From positions 515,229 through 579,228 of the forward strand of contig NZ_AMRX01000003.1 in assembly GCF_000300815.1 (NCBI RefSeq): a stretch of 64,000 nt of DNA. Reading direction: 5' to 3'. The position numbers and the translations under genes were made by a program. This document shows positions 1 through 8,178 of the stretch, in pieces. The notes below the pieces were generated by a model. It saw only the letters and a program-made list of their open reading frames with translations, had not been told where the DNA came from and searched no databases. Numbering within the stretch: the stretch's first letter is position 1; every line of letters starts with the position of its first letter. The DNA is from Gayadomonas joobiniege G7. Its GTDB lineage: Bacteria > Pseudomonadota > Gammaproteobacteria > Enterobacterales > Alteromonadaceae.

Positions 1-386
1 TCAGTTGCAGTGAACGTTTTACCACTTTTGAAACGGCCGAATTAGTGATGCCTAGAGTGATTAAAACCGATGGCACTCGTGAACCCTACAACGAAAACAA
101 ACTCCGTAATGGGCTCATGCGGGCGTTAGAAAAAAGGCCCGTCAGCACAGAACAAATTGAAACCTTAATCAGTCAGCTTGAATCTGAGTTAAGAGCCACT
201 GGAGAGCGAGAAGTTGAAAGCCAGCACATAGGCAATATTTTAATGAGTAAACTGGCTCAAGTGGATCAGGTCGCATATGTGCGTTTTGCGTCTGTCTATC
301 GCTGTTTTCAAGACATTGAAGAGTTCGGCCAAGCAATTGCTGGTTTAAATAAAGGTAAGCACATTAAAGCGCAGGAGGATCTATGA
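1..386 (+). CDS. nrdR: Transcriptional repressor NrdR (3' part)
   Basis: This is the C-terminal part of NrdR, the zinc-ribbon/ATP-cone repressor of ribonucleotide reductase genes; the start lies before the window. Reading from base 3 gives [20 protein letters not shown], which is the end of the zinc ribbon (one remaining Cys) and the beginning of the ATP-cone, followed by an intact ATP-cone domain to the stop at 386. The GTG at 45 is internal and not a real start. The stop overlaps the ribD start in an ATGA arrangement (383-386), so the two are translationally coupled. nrdR heading a rib-nusB cluster is the usual order in gammaproteobacteria. Confidence 0.95.
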   Translation, partial: SCSERFTTFETAELVMPRVIKTDGTREPYNENKLRNGLMRALEKRPVSTEQIETLISQLESELRATGEREVESQHIGNILMSKLAQVDQVAYVRFASVYRCFQDIEEFGQAIAGLNKGKHIKAQEDL

Positions 387-1492
387 GTGTTTTAACGCAA
401 CAAGATTTTCAATACATGGCGCAGGCCATCAAACTGGCAGAGCAAGGTCGCTTTACTACTCACCCTAATCCAAACGTTGGTTGTGTAATAGTAAAAGACG
501 GTCAAGTGATAGGTCGTGGTTATCATAAAATAGCCGGTGGACCGCACGCCGAACGTCATGCGTTAGAACAAGCCGGTAGTATGGCTCGTGGAAGTTGTGT
601 GTATGTCACCTTAGAACCTTGTTCACACACTGGACGAACGGGGCCTTGTGCTGACGCTTTAATTCGAGCGGGGGTCGCACGCGTTGTTGTCGGGATGCAA
701 GATCCAAATCCAAAGGTGAGTGGCCGTGGCATTCAAAAATTGCGTGACGCAGGCATCTACGTGATCACCGAATGTTTAGAGGCAGCCTGCGAGCAACTTA
801 ATCCTGGTTTTTTAAAACGCATGCGTACAGGTTTACCTTATGTAAGATTAAAATTGGCTTGCAGTCTAGATGGTGCCACAGCGATGGCATCCGGACAAAG
901 TCAATGGATCACCGGCGCAGCTGCTAGACGCGATGTACAAGGTTATCGAGCAAAAAGTTCAGCAATTTTAACCGGTTCGGGTACAGTACTGGCTGACGAC
1001 CCAATTCTGAATGTCAGAGCAGCCGAATTAAACTTTGAGTATCCGGGTGAAATACGTCAGCCTGAAAGGTTGGTAATTGATAGTAAGCATAAACTAACGC
1101 CTGATTATAAAATGTTTAATGACGGCCAGTCAGTGACTTTAGTTGGAACAGAACATCGTTCTGGGAATTGGCCTGATACGGTTAAATTTTTAACTGTTAC
1201 TAAAAATGATAAAAACGACCAAGTTCAGTTAAGTGAGTTGTTTAAACAACTTGGGGTACAAGAATACAATGATATTTGGGTTGAAGCGGGCAGCCAATTA
1301 GCTGGCGCGCTAATTGATGAAAATTTAGTTGATGAGTTAATTATTTATCAAGCCCCTATATTGTTAGGTCAACAAACTCGCCGTTTGGTTGAATTTAATG
1401 CCCTTAGCCAGCTTGAAAATGCCAGTCGCTGGCAATATGTTAGTCAAACACGCGTTGGCAATGATTTAAAACTAATTTTAAAGGCTATCTAA
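383..1492 (+). CDS. ribD: Bifunctional diaminohydroxyphosphoribosylaminopyrimidine deaminase / 5-amino-6-(5-phosphoribosylamino)uracil reductase
   Basis: RibD catalyses the deamination and then the NADPH-dependent reduction that follow GTP cyclohydrolase II in riboflavin synthesis. The 369 aa protein has an N-terminal cytidine-deaminase-type zinc site, with H55-A-E57 and the Cys pair C80 and C89 in [13 protein letters not shown]. The C-terminal reductase domain runs from about residue 150, with the recognisable LKLACSLDG and GTVLADDP motifs. Length is normal for the family. It starts inside the nrdR stop codon and is followed after 3 bases by ribE, so it belongs to the rib operon. Confidence 0.96.
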   Translation: MSVLTQQDFQYMAQAIKLAEQGRFTTHPNPNVGCVIVKDGQVIGRGYHKIAGGPHAERHALEQAGSMARGSCVYVTLEPCSHTGRTGPCADALIRAGVARVVVGMQDPNPKVSGRGIQKLRDAGIYVITECLEAACEQLNPGFLKRMRTGLPYVRLKLACSLDGATAMASGQSQWITGAAARRDVQGYRAKSSAILTGSGTVLADDPILNVRAAELNFEYPGEIRQPERLVIDSKHKLTPDYKMFNDGQSVTLVGTEHRSGNWPDTVKFLTVTKNDKNDQVQLSELFKQLGVQEYNDIWVEAGSQLAGALIDENLVDELIIYQAPILLGQQTRRLVEFNALSQLENASRWQYVSQTRVGNDLKLILKAI

Positions 1493-1495
1493 AAC

Positions 1496-2146
1496 ATGTT
1501 CACCGGAATTATCGAATGCGTAGGCACTATCGAGCAAATTAAACCCAAAGGGGGCGACTTTGAATTAGTCATTAATACAGGTCAACTGGATCTCTCCGAT
1601 GTGGCGCTGGGTGATAGTATAGCCGTGAATGGTGTTTGTTTAACAGTGACCCATTATACAGGCCAAAGCTTTTCAGCAGACGTATCAGCTGAAACCATTA
1701 AACGCACTAAATTGGCCGATCAACAAGCAGGAGACTTAGTTAACCTTGAAAAAGCTTGTTTGCCCACAACCCGTTTAGGGGGACATATCGTCAGTGGTCA
1801 TGTTGATGGGGTTGCTCGTGTAGACAGAGTCTCTGCCAATGCCAATGCAACAGATTATTGGATTGAAGCACCGGCAGAGCTCGCTCACTATATTGCAGAA
1901 AAAGGTTCTATCACGCTTGATGGCATTAGTTTAACCGTGAATGAAGTGAATGGACGGTTTTTTCGGTTAACCATTATCCCTCATACCACGGAAGTCACAT
2001 CGATAAAAGATTGGCAGCCGGGTGCTAGAATCAACATAGAAGTGGATGTGATTGCCCGTTATTTAGAACGTCTAATGCAAGCACGAGAGATCCCACAAGG
2101 TGGTGTGACTTTGGATCTGCTGCAAAAAAGTGGCATGCTTAAATAA
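1496..2146 (+). CDS. ribE: Riboflavin synthase, alpha subunit
   Basis: The enzyme dismutates two molecules of 6,7-dimethyl-8-ribityllumazine into riboflavin and the pyrimidinedione. The protein begins with the diagnostic MFTGIIE and consists of two homologous lumazine-binding barrels (about residues 1-97 and 98-195); each has a [13 protein letters not shown] or [13 protein letters not shown] motif. The 216 aa length is typical. It sits 3 bases after ribD and 10 bases before ribBX. The symbol ribC is used for the same gene in some species. Confidence 0.95.
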   Translation: MFTGIIECVGTIEQIKPKGGDFELVINTGQLDLSDVALGDSIAVNGVCLTVTHYTGQSFSADVSAETIKRTKLADQQAGDLVNLEKACLPTTRLGGHIVSGHVDGVARVDRVSANANATDYWIEAPAELAHYIAEKGSITLDGISLTVNEVNGRFFRLTIIPHTTEVTSIKDWQPGARINIEVDVIARYLERLMQAREIPQGGVTLDLLQKSGMLK

Positions 2147-2156
2147 GGTAAAAAAT

Positions 2157-3269
2157 ATGAAGTTAAACTCAGCAGCAGAAATCATCGAAGATATTCGTCA
2201 AGGTAAAATTGTGATCTTGATGGATGACGAAGATAGAGAAAACGAAGGTGATCTCATCGTTGCCGCAGAACATTGTACGCCAGAAGTGATCAATTTTATG
2301 GCCACTCATGGTCGCGGGTTAATTTGTTTAACCTTAACTCGTGACCGTTGCGAGCAACTTGATTTACCGTTAATGGTTGACCGTAACAAAGCACAATTTG
2401 GCACTAACTTTACTTTGTCAATTGAAGCTGCAGAAGGGGTTACAACGGGTATCTCAGCGGCAGATAGGGCTACAACTGTAAAAGCCGCGGTTGCCAAAAA
2501 CGCTAAACCGGAAGACGTAGTGCAGCCAGGCCATATTTTTCCAATTATGGCGCAGGATGGTGGTGTCTTAAATAGAGCTGGCCATACTGAAGCGGGGTGT
2601 GATTTAGCGCGTTTGGCCGGGTTAGAGCCCGCAGGTGTCATTGTTGAAGTCCTCAATGAAGATGGCACTATGGCGCGCCGTCCTGAGTTAGAAGTATTTG
2701 CCAAAAAACACGACATTAAAATCGGCACTATTGCTGACTTAATTGAGTACCGCAATAATACTGAAACGACCATTGAAAAAATTGGTCAATGTAAATTGCC
2801 AACCGAGTTTGGTGAGTTCGATTTAGTAACCTTTGTGGATACCATTGACGGACAGGTTCACTTTGCGCTTAAAAATACAGAGATAACGCCTGATCAACCT
2901 GTTTTAGTCAGGGTGCATGTTACTAATGTGCTGGCTGATTTGTTACGCTCAACCCGCGAAGCATCAAAAAGCTGGGAGTTGCACCACGCTCTGGAAAAAA
3001 TAGCCAAAGAAGGTGGTGTGCTTGTTTTGTTAGGCAAGAATGAAACACCGCAAGAACTCATCGCCAAGGTTAAAGCGTTTGAGGCCGAAGATCAGGGCAA
3101 ACCTCTACGCACAACAGGGTCTTGGCGAGGCACTTCACGCACTGTTGGTGTCGGTTCACAGATTTTAGCGGCCTTGAATGTTGGCAAAATGCGATTATTA
3201 AGCTCGCAAAAACGTTATCACTCGTTAGGTGGTTTTGGTTTAGAAGTAGTTGATTACGTCGAAGAATAA
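2157..3269 (+). CDS. ribB: 3,4-dihydroxy-2-butanone 4-phosphate synthase with degenerate GTP cyclohydrolase II domain (RibBX type)
   Basis: The N-terminal half (about residues 1-200) is a complete DHBP synthase, which makes the four-carbon unit of riboflavin from ribulose 5-phosphate; the acidic motif [10 protein letters not shown] is at residues 23-32 and [14 protein letters not shown] is intact. The C-terminal half aligns in position with GTP cyclohydrolase II but lacks what that enzyme needs. The zinc Cys motif (RCDCG type) is replaced, only one Cys remains in the whole half, and the QEGRGIGL segment reads [10 protein letters not shown]. The domain is therefore probably inactive as a cyclohydrolase, as in the RibBX hybrids of proteobacteria. 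I chose ATG 2157, which follows AAGG at 2145-2148; an upstream in-frame start at 2130 would overlap ribE. Confidence 0.9.
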   Translation: MKLNSAAEIIEDIRQGKIVILMDDEDRENEGDLIVAAEHCTPEVINFMATHGRGLICLTLTRDRCEQLDLPLMVDRNKAQFGTNFTLSIEAAEGVTTGISAADRATTVKAAVAKNAKPEDVVQPGHIFPIMAQDGGVLNRAGHTEAGCDLARLAGLEPAGVIVEVLNEDGTMARRPELEVFAKKHDIKIGTIADLIEYRNNTETTIEKIGQCKLPTEFGEFDLVTFVDTIDGQVHFALKNTEITPDQPVLVRVHVTNVLADLLRSTREASKSWELHHALEKIAKEGGVLVLLGKNETPQELIAKVKAFEAEDQGKPLRTTGSWRGTSRTVGVGSQILAALNVGKMRLLSSQKRYHSLGGFGLEVVDYVEE

Positions 3270-3293
3270 ATACCCTGCGGCGCAAATTTTTGC

Positions 3294-3299
3294 TAAAAT
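3294..3299 (+). promoter_or_regulatory. Possible -10 element in front of ribH
   Basis: TAAAAT followed by a G+C-rich discriminator (TCGCGCCC) lies in the 64-base gap between ribB and ribH. No convincing -35 hexamer is present 16-18 bases upstream, so this may only give internal expression of ribH-nusB. No FMN riboswitch is seen here or ahead of ribD. Confidence 0.25.
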
Positions 3300-3333
3300 T
3301 CGCGCCCATAGATGAAATTAAAAGGTTTAAAAG

Positions 3334-3798
3334 ATGCAAGTAATTGAAGGTGCATTTCCAGCACAAGGTAAAAAGTTTGCCATTGTTGTTTCTCGTTTTA
3401 ACAGCTTTATCGTAGAGAGTTTGGTTGAAGGCGCCATTGATACGTTAAAACGCCACGGTCAGGTTGCTGATGACGACATTACTATTGTTCGTTGCCCAGG
3501 TGCATATGAGTTGCCTTTGATTGCAAAAAAAGTAGCTGAGTCAGGCAAATATGATGCAATCATTGCATTAGGCGCTGTGATCCGTGGTGGCACACCACAT
3601 TTTGATTTTGTGGCGAATGAATGCAATAAAGGTTTGGCGCAAGTATCGTTAGAGTACTCAATTCCGTTAGCTTTTGGTGTATTAACAACAGATACAATTG
3701 AACAAACCATTGAACGTGCGGGCACTAAAATGGGTAATAAAGGCGGTGAAGCGGCTCTGAGCGCGCTTGAAATGGTTAACGTATTAGGTCAAATATAG
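3334..3798 (+). CDS. ribH: 6,7-dimethyl-8-ribityllumazine synthase
   Basis: Condenses 5-amino-6-ribitylaminouracil with dihydroxybutanone phosphate in the penultimate step of riboflavin synthesis; the family forms pentamers or 60-mers. The 154 aa sequence carries the family landmarks [13 protein letters not shown] near the N-terminus, the PGAYELP segment, the [20 protein letters not shown] substrate loop with the catalytic His, and [11 protein letters not shown]. The next gene, nusB, starts 11 bases after its stop, giving the conserved ribH-nusB pair. Confidence 0.97.
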   Translation: MQVIEGAFPAQGKKFAIVVSRFNSFIVESLVEGAIDTLKRHGQVADDDITIVRCPGAYELPLIAKKVAESGKYDAIIALGAVIRGGTPHFDFVANECNKGLAQVSLEYSIPLAFGVLTTDTIEQTIERAGTKMGNKGGEAALSALEMVNVLGQI

Positions 3799-3808
3799 GA
3801 GCCTATCG

Positions 3809-4228
3809 TTGAAACCTTCACATAGACGCCGTTCTCGTGAACTGGCAACTCAGTCGGTATATGCCTGGCAAGCCAGTGAAAATACTGCATCAAAAATTAT
3901 TGAAGCAACCTTAGAAGAAGTGGATAACAACGCGTTTGATGTTAGTTATTATCGTCGTTTGGTTGATGGCACAGTTAAAAACGCTAAAGCATTAGATCAG
4001 GACTTTGCTGAGTATTTAGCGCGCCCGGCTGACGAAGTCGATATGGTTGAACTGGCCGTACTAAGGGTTGCTGCTTACGAGTTAAAATTCTGCCCGGATG
4101 TTCCTTACCGAGTCGTTATTAACGAAGCCATTGAGGTGGCTAAAATATTTGCAGCTGATGATAGCCACAAATTTGTAAATGGTGTGTTAGATAAAGCTGT
4201 AAAAAACCTTCGCCCTTATGGTAAATAG
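3809..4228 (+). CDS. nusB: Transcription antitermination factor NusB
   Basis: NusB binds boxA RNA together with NusE (S10) to build the antitermination complex on rRNA operons; an rRNA operon with boxA sites lies at the far end of this window. The 139 aa all-helical protein starts KPSHRRRSRELATQSVYAWQ and ends with the VNGVLDKAVKNLRP segment typical of NusB. The start codon is TTG at 3809, supported by AGGAG at 3797-3801, so it overlaps the end of ribH with its ribosome site. thiL follows after 8 bases. Confidence 0.95.
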   Translation: MKPSHRRRSRELATQSVYAWQASENTASKIIEATLEEVDNNAFDVSYYRRLVDGTVKNAKALDQDFAEYLARPADEVDMVELAVLRVAAYELKFCPDVPYRVVINEAIEVAKIFAADDSHKFVNGVLDKAVKNLRPYGK

Positions 4229-4236
4229 GGCCCTGC

Positions 4237-5211
4237 GTGGCTGAGTTTGATATTATTTCACGTTATTTTTCCTTACCCGGGCAACCCGCGTCGGTTGTTC
4301 TGGATAAGGGCGATGACTGTGCGCTAATAAAAGTTGCTCAAGATAGCAAAGAGCTGATTGCCATCACCACAGATACCCTCAATAGTGGTACTCATTTTTT
4401 ACCAGACATAGATCCACACGCTTTGGCTTATCGCGCGCTTGCCACCAATTTAAGTGATTTAGCCGCCATGGGCGCTAAACCCGAATGGTTTAATCTAGCT
4501 GTTAGTTTGCCAAAAGAGCTGGCTAATAACGAAGCTTGGCTGGCCGGTTTTAGTCAAGGTTTACGTGATTTATCCAATGAATCTGGCATTTATTTAATCG
4601 GTGGTGATACAACATCCGGTCCGCTGTCTATAACAATTACAGCGATGGGCAAGGTTACAGAGCAACGAGCTATGTTACGCAGTCAAGCCAAAGAGAACGA
4701 TTTAATCTGCGTTACAGGCACTGTAGGTGATGCAGCAGGCGCGCTAAAAATCTTACTTAAACAAATCAAATTAGCGGATGCTGCCGCCGAACAAGCGTTA
4801 TTGAAACGCTTTCATTATCCGCAAGCCCGCTACCATTTTGCGCAAGGTTTAGCTAAGTACAGCTCATGTGCAATTGATATCTCAGATGGTTTGTTAGCCG
4901 ACCTAAAACACATATTAGCAGCGTCACGTTACGGTGCCCAAATCAATATAGAAAAGCTGCCGCTGTCACCTTGGTTAACTGAGAGTTTTTCCCAGAAAAA
5001 GGCCGTTGAGTTGGCGCTCGGGGGCGGCGATGATTACGAGCTCTGTTTTACCATTGCAGAATCAGCTTGGGATAAAGTACAAGAGCTTGCCGAGCAGTGC
5101 CAAGTGCCAGTGACGGCGATAGGCCGCATTACATCTGAAAAAGCACTAAAATTAATGCATCAGGGTGCACCTTACGAGACTCAAAGTTATGGATACCAAC
5201 ATTTTATTTAA
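4237..5211 (+). CDS. thiL: Thiamine-monophosphate kinase
   Basis: ThiL phosphorylates thiamine monophosphate to the active cofactor thiamine diphosphate with ATP. The 324 aa protein shows the AIR-synthase-like fold motifs: DKGDDCALI near residue 25, ITTDTLNSGTHF (metal and substrate Asp), NLSDLAAMGAKPEW, GGDTTSGPLSITITAMG and LALGGGDDYELCF near the C-terminus. The start is GTG at 4237. Its last 23 bases overlap the likely start of pgpA, so thiL and pgpA are translationally coupled. Confidence 0.96.
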   Translation: MAEFDIISRYFSLPGQPASVVLDKGDDCALIKVAQDSKELIAITTDTLNSGTHFLPDIDPHALAYRALATNLSDLAAMGAKPEWFNLAVSLPKELANNEAWLAGFSQGLRDLSNESGIYLIGGDTTSGPLSITITAMGKVTEQRAMLRSQAKENDLICVTGTVGDAAGALKILLKQIKLADAAAEQALLKRFHYPQARYHFAQGLAKYSSCAIDISDGLLADLKHILAASRYGAQINIEKLPLSPWLTESFSQKKAVELALGGGDDYELCFTIAESAWDKVQELAEQCQVPVTAIGRITSEKALKLMHQGAPYETQSYGYQHFI

Positions 5212-5704
5212 AATAAAACCAGAGCTAAAATTGATTAACTGGTTAGATCCAAGACATTTTTTATCACTTGGTTTTGGTTCGGGTTTAATACCAATTGCCC
5301 CAGGTACTTTTGGCAGTCTTGCCGCAATCCCTGTATATTGGCTGATGGCCACTTACCTTTCTCTTTCGGTTTATTTAGCTGTGACGCTAGTATTTGCCAT
5401 TGTTGGTTTTTATTTATGCGGCTTTACGGCACAAGCATTAAAAACTCATGACCATCCTGGGATTGTTTGGGATGAGGTGGTCGGTATGCTGATCGCGCTA
5501 GCCTTTTTTCCGGTCACATGGAAAACCGTGGTCATTGGTTTTATTTATTTTAGAATTTTTGACATCATCAAACCTTGGCCCATTAACTGGCTCGATCGCC
5601 GTGTTTCTGGTGGTGTAGGTATCATGGCAGATGATCTGTTAGCTGGAGTTATGGCTTGGATCACCCTGTATTTAACTCATACTTATATTTATAGTTTGTA
5701 TTAA
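5189..5704 (+). CDS. pgpA: Phosphatidylglycerophosphatase A
   Basis: PgpA is an inner-membrane phosphatase that turns phosphatidylglycerophosphate into phosphatidylglycerol. The protein has the family signature SGLIPIAPGTFGSLAAIPVY, then several hydrophobic segments, VWDEVVGMLIAL with the acidic pair, and FDIIKPWPINWLDR. I chose ATG 5189 (171 aa); an in-frame GTG at 5165 would add 8 residues. It lies inside the thiL 3' end by 23 bases, the usual thiL-pgpA order. Confidence 0.94.
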   Translation: MDTNILFKIKPELKLINWLDPRHFLSLGFGSGLIPIAPGTFGSLAAIPVYWLMATYLSLSVYLAVTLVFAIVGFYLCGFTAQALKTHDHPGIVWDEVVGMLIALAFFPVTWKTVVIGFIYFRIFDIIKPWPINWLDRRVSGGVGIMADDLLAGVMAWITLYLTHTYIYSLY

Positions 5705-5716
5705 CTGGACAGCGCT

Positions 5717-6550
5717 ATGTTACAGGCAATTGACTATCAAGGGCCATCGGCCGCGAAAGCTTTAGTGCAATCGCTGCGTGATACCGGCTTTGCGGTACTT
5801 AAAAACCATCCGCTCGAACAGGCGCAAGTGAACCAGCTATATCAGCAATGGGCTGGCTTTTTTAAGCAGCCGAGCAAAGCTGATTATGCGATTAATAGTG
5901 CCGCTCAAGACGGCTACTTTGGCGAGGATATGGCCGAAACGGCTAAAGGGGCGTCACAGCGCGATTTAAAAGAATATTTTCATTATTACCCTTGGGGGCA
6001 GTGCCCAAAGGAGCTCAAAGCCAATACTCAAGCGTATTACCAAGCGGCAAACGAGTTGGCCATTGAACTATTGTCTTGGATTGAAGAAGCTAGCCCAACG
6101 AGCGTTAAAAAAAGCTTTAAGTCACCACTTAGTGAAATGATTCAAAACAGCCAAAATACCTTATTAAGGATTTTGCATTATCCACCGTTAAAAGGGAATG
6201 AAACACCTAATGCGATTAGGGCCGCTGCGCATGAAGATATTAATTTAATTACTTTGTTACCCGCAGCCAGTGCAAAAGGGCTTGAGGTAAAACTTAATAA
6301 TGGAGAATGGTTTGAAATACCTTTGGCATTTGGGTATTTGGTGATAAATACAGGTGATATGTTACAAGAAGCCTCTTCAGGTTATTTTCCATCAACGACC
6401 CACAGAGTGGTTAATCCGGCATTATCGGATAATGGCTCACGCTTATCTATGCCATTGTTTTTACACGCCCGTCCTGATGTTGTGTTATCTGACCGATATA
6501 CTGCCGGTGCTTACCTTAAGCAGCGCCTGATTGAGTTAGGCGTTTATTAG
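5717..6550 (+). CDS. Isopenicillin-N-synthase-like 2-oxoglutarate/Fe(II) oxygenase
   Basis: This 277 aa protein belongs to the isopenicillin N synthase / plant-type 2-oxoglutarate dioxygenase superfamily. The N-terminal DTGFAVLKNHPL segment matches the DIOX_N domain. The iron ligands appear as H-E-D in AAHEDINLITLL and a distal His in STTHRVVNP, followed by RLSMPLFLHARPD, the RxS co-substrate motif. The substrate is not deducible. It lies 12 bases after pgpA on the same strand, so may be cotranscribed, and its last 35 bases overlap the convergent sulA-like gene. Confidence 0.85.
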   Translation: MLQAIDYQGPSAAKALVQSLRDTGFAVLKNHPLEQAQVNQLYQQWAGFFKQPSKADYAINSAAQDGYFGEDMAETAKGASQRDLKEYFHYYPWGQCPKELKANTQAYYQAANELAIELLSWIEEASPTSVKKSFKSPLSEMIQNSQNTLLRILHYPPLKGNETPNAIRAAAHEDINLITLLPAASAKGLEVKLNNGEWFEIPLAFGYLVINTGDMLQEASSGYFPSTTHRVVNPALSDNGSRLSMPLFLHARPDVVLSDRYTAGAYLKQRLIELGVY

Positions 6551-6923
6551 CTGCAATAGCTTGATCATCTTTAATAACGACTAACGAGCATTGATGGCTA
6601 TCGCTAAGCAGTTCGTGTTGCTTGGGTAACTGATTTACCCAAGCAACCACACAGCTACATTTGCCAGCAGCGGCTGCTTTTTTTGCAGTTTGCAACGCCT
6701 CAGACGATTTTTGATGGATCATTAATAAACGATCTATATCCACCCCAATCTGAGTTAACTGTTCTTTAGATGGCATATTAAATGGCGCGACTACACATAG
6801 CCATTTATTTTTCACCTGCTGTTTTGCCACGTTTGCCCAAAATTTAAGATGATAGTCAACCGATTGATTCTGCACTGCACACATAGAAATTTTATTTTGA
6901 TAACCCGAAATAATTACTTTCAT
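6516..6923 (-). CDS. sulA: SulA-like SOS cell-division inhibitor
   Basis: SulA blocks FtsZ ring assembly after DNA damage. The 135 aa product is shorter than the enterobacterial protein (169 aa). It keeps the SulA pattern in order: WLCVVAPFNMPSKEQL, then DIDRLLMIHQ, an A-rich helix, then GKCSCVVAWV, which correspond to the WL-TP, LP--KVMQI and G-YSVVIGW segments of SulA. The ATG at 6923 is preceded by GAGGTG. Two LexA boxes lie directly upstream at 6941-6976, strong independent support for SOS control. No lexA or umuDC is adjacent. The 3' end overlaps the convergent oxygenase gene by 35 bases. A more distant SulA/ImuA-family protein is the main alternative. Confidence 0.75.
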   Translation of the reverse strand: MKVIISGYQNKISMCAVQNQSVDYHLKFWANVAKQQVKNKWLCVVAPFNMPSKEQLTQIGVDIDRLLMIHQKSSEALQTAKKAAAAGKCSCVVAWVNQLPKQHELLSDSHQCSLVVIKDDQAIAANKRLTQSGAA

Positions 6924-6940
6924 ACCCGCACCTCATTAAC

Positions 6941-6956
6941 TTGTATGTATATACAG
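6941..6956. promoter_or_regulatory. LexA (SOS) box 1, proximal to sulA
   Basis: TTGT-ATGTATAT-ACAG matches CTGT-N8-ACAG with one mismatch. It lies 18 bases upstream of the sulA-like start codon on the opposite strand reading, where LexA would cover the promoter. Confidence 0.75.
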
Positions 6957-6960
6957 TATA

Positions 6961-6976
6961 CTGTGTTTTCATACAG
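6961..6976. promoter_or_regulatory. LexA (SOS) box 2, distal
   Basis: CTGT-GTTTTCAT-ACAG is a perfect CTGT-N8-ACAG site, with flanks TA and TG close to the extended TACTGT/ACAGTA consensus. It begins 5 bases after box 1 ends, so the dyads are 20 bases apart, nearly two helical turns, compatible with cooperative LexA binding. Confidence 0.85.
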
Positions 6977-7048
6977 TGCAATATATTTGTGCGAAAAATA
7001 TGCAAAAAAACCACAATAAAGTGGCGTTTAGGCAGTTAAATAAAAATA

Positions 7049-7076
7049 CTGGATCAGCTTAACCGGTTTGATCCAG
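7049..7076 (-). terminator. Intrinsic terminator of the decayed siderophore-binding gene
   Basis: Inverted repeat CTGGATCA (7049-7056) / TGATCCAG (7069-7076) with a 12-base loop. Read on the minus strand it is followed by GTATTTTTATTTA, so it fits a terminator for the minus-strand pseudogene ending at 7117. Confidence 0.5.
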
Positions 7077-7116
7077 CATTGTTTGCATGCATAAATTTTT
7101 CAATTTATTAAGATAG

Positions 7117-7555
7117 TTACCACTGTTTTTTCAATGATTTTAAGGTATTAAGCACACTGTTATAACCGCCGGTTACAAGGTACCAAGGTGTTGGTGCTAG
7201 GTAATATACTTGTTGAGTTTTCCAAGCTGTTGAATGGGGAAAATTTGTTTTTAACCGTAACTAGAATCAAGCCACGGTCTTGTGATGTATCTTTGTTTTG
7301 CACGTCAGGTATTGGCCGCCGAGTTCTAAAAGCCAATATAATCAAGTCGGGTTGCAGGGTTTTTAGCTGCTTATAATCTGGTTCGAATAAGCTTGCTGCA
7401 ATCGTTTTTTCTCAGATTTATTACTGACTGAGGTAACTAGGCAAAATGCCTTTAGCGACGGCTGTAACTTTTACATCTAACGCTTGTAATGTGTCTAATA
7501 CGCCCAAGTCAAAAACAACAACTTTTTGCAGAGTTTGTTTGATTTGCATCGCCAT
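7117..7555 (-). pseudogene. Decayed iron-siderophore ABC transporter substrate-binding protein
   Basis: Minus-strand translation in pieces recovers a periplasmic siderophore-binding protein of the FatB/YclQ type. From 7555 it reads KQTLQKVVVFDLGVLDTLQA and then KGILPSYLSQ, followed by in-frame stops. The same frame then resumes with SLFEPDYKQLKTLQPDLIIL. After a change of frame the C-terminus reads QQVYYLAPTPWYLVTGGYNS and ends at the natural stop at 7117. A normal family member has about 300 residues; the signal peptide and most of the central part are missing. In-frame stops, a frameshift and a large deletion make this clearly non-functional. Short open frames at 7160-7376 are parts or shadows of this remnant. 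Confidence 0.75.
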
Positions 7556-7561
7556 GTAGCA

Positions 7562-7577
7562 CAGTCTTGTCAGACTG
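7562..7577. repeat. Short perfect hairpin at the presumed deletion junction
   Basis: CAGTCT-TGTC-AGACTG, a 6-base-pair perfect stem with a 4-base loop, sits between the two gene remnants. It could mark the endpoint of the deletion that removed both 5' ends, or be chance. Confidence 0.3.
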
Positions 7578-7590
7578 AATTTTAGGCGCG

Positions 7591-7689
7591 GGTCTATATA
7601 AAGTCACTGATCGCGTGGTGACCAGTGATACTTATGGGGTTGTGTTAGATGGGCGTCGTTTAAATTTAAGCGTTAATTTTGATTTTTAA
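7591..7689 (+). pseudogene. 3' remnant resembling a TonB-dependent receptor C-terminus
   Basis: Plus-strand frame from 7591 reads GLYKVTDRVVTSDTYGVVLD and ends GRRLNLSVNFDF followed by TAA. An alternating beta-strand ending in a terminal Phe is the hallmark of outer-membrane barrels, and the pattern fits the last two strands of a TonB-dependent receptor. It lies back to back with the siderophore-binding pseudogene, a common neighbour pair. No start or upstream coding sequence remains. The assignment to a receptor is inference from a short piece. Confidence 0.4.
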
Positions 7690-7773
7690 TGAGTTCAGAT
7701 GTAAATCCTATGGATTCGTGATAAGTTAAGTCACGCAAAGCATTAAGTAACACTTATTGCAAAGGCTAAACCT

Positions 7774-7818
7774 AATAAGGACGACCTTATTCGGTTTTTT
7801 CTAACCTGGGACGACCCA
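7774..7818 (+). ncRNA. Guanidine-II riboswitch (mini-ykkC)
   Basis: Two consecutive hairpins each cap with the tetraloop ACGA: P1 AATAAGG-ACGA-CCTTATT (7774-7791, 7 base pairs) and P2 TGGG-ACGA-CCCA (7807-7818, 4 base pairs), joined by a 15-base pyrimidine-rich linker. Paired hairpins with ACGR loops are the definition of the mini-ykkC motif, which senses guanidinium and switches on translation of exporters. It ends 16 bases before the start of sugE, the classical target, so P2 is placed to control the ribosome site. Confidence 0.92.
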
Positions 7819-7834
7819 ATTAATTAAGTAGCAT

Positions 7835-8149
7835 ATGAACTGGGTTATTTTATTAATTGCTGGCCTGCTCGAAATTGGCTGGGCGGTCGGGCTTAAATAT
7901 ACTGATGGTTTTAGTAAGTTATGGCCGTCTGTGGCGACCATTATTTGCTTGTTAACAAGCTTTGCCCTATTGGGATGGGCCGTTCGAAGTTTACCTGTTG
8001 GTACTGCTTATGCCATTTGGGTGGGGATTGGTGCCGTTGGGACTGCGATTGCAGGCATTTATCTATTTAACGAAAGTATTTCTATGCTCAAGTTAGCCAG
8101 TTTGGGTGCAATCCTTGTCGGCATTCTGGGGCTTAAATTAGCCGCATGA
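7835..8149 (+). CDS. sugE: Guanidinium exporter SugE/Gdx (SMR family)
   Basis: The 104 aa protein is a four-helix small multidrug resistance transporter; dimers in the inner membrane exchange guanidinium for protons. The start [20 protein letters not shown] carries the essential membrane Glu (residue 13) in the LEIGWA context that is typical of the Gdx/SugE branch rather than of Emr[13 protein letters not shown] and [14 protein letters not shown] are also conserved. The gene is preceded by a guanidine-II riboswitch, which supports guanidinium as the substrate, and followed by a terminator, so it is a single-gene unit. Confidence 0.96.
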   Translation: MNWVILLIAGLLEIGWAVGLKYTDGFSKLWPSVATIICLLTSFALLGWAVRSLPVGTAYAIWVGIGAVGTAIAGIYLFNESISMLKLASLGAILVGILGLKLAA

Positions 8150-8178
8150 CCTTGAGGCCTAGTTTAACCATGATAATG

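Noticed and set aside
2147..2156. FMN riboswitch expected near ribB or other rib genes
   Set aside because: The gaps in the rib operon are 3-64 bases, too short for the element, and no RFN-type conserved sequences are visible.
2306..2773. Minus-strand open frame of 155 codons in ribB
   Set aside because: It is a shadow of the DHBP synthase domain; its composition mirrors the sense gene and it has no start signals.
6516..6923. Universal stress protein as an alternative call for the minus-strand gene
   Set aside because: No ATP-binding G-2x-G-9x-G motif; the order of segments and two LexA boxes fit SulA better.
7188..7376. Small plus-strand open frame of 62 codons
   Set aside because: It lies antisense to the siderophore-binding pseudogene and has no ribosome site or recognisable sequence.
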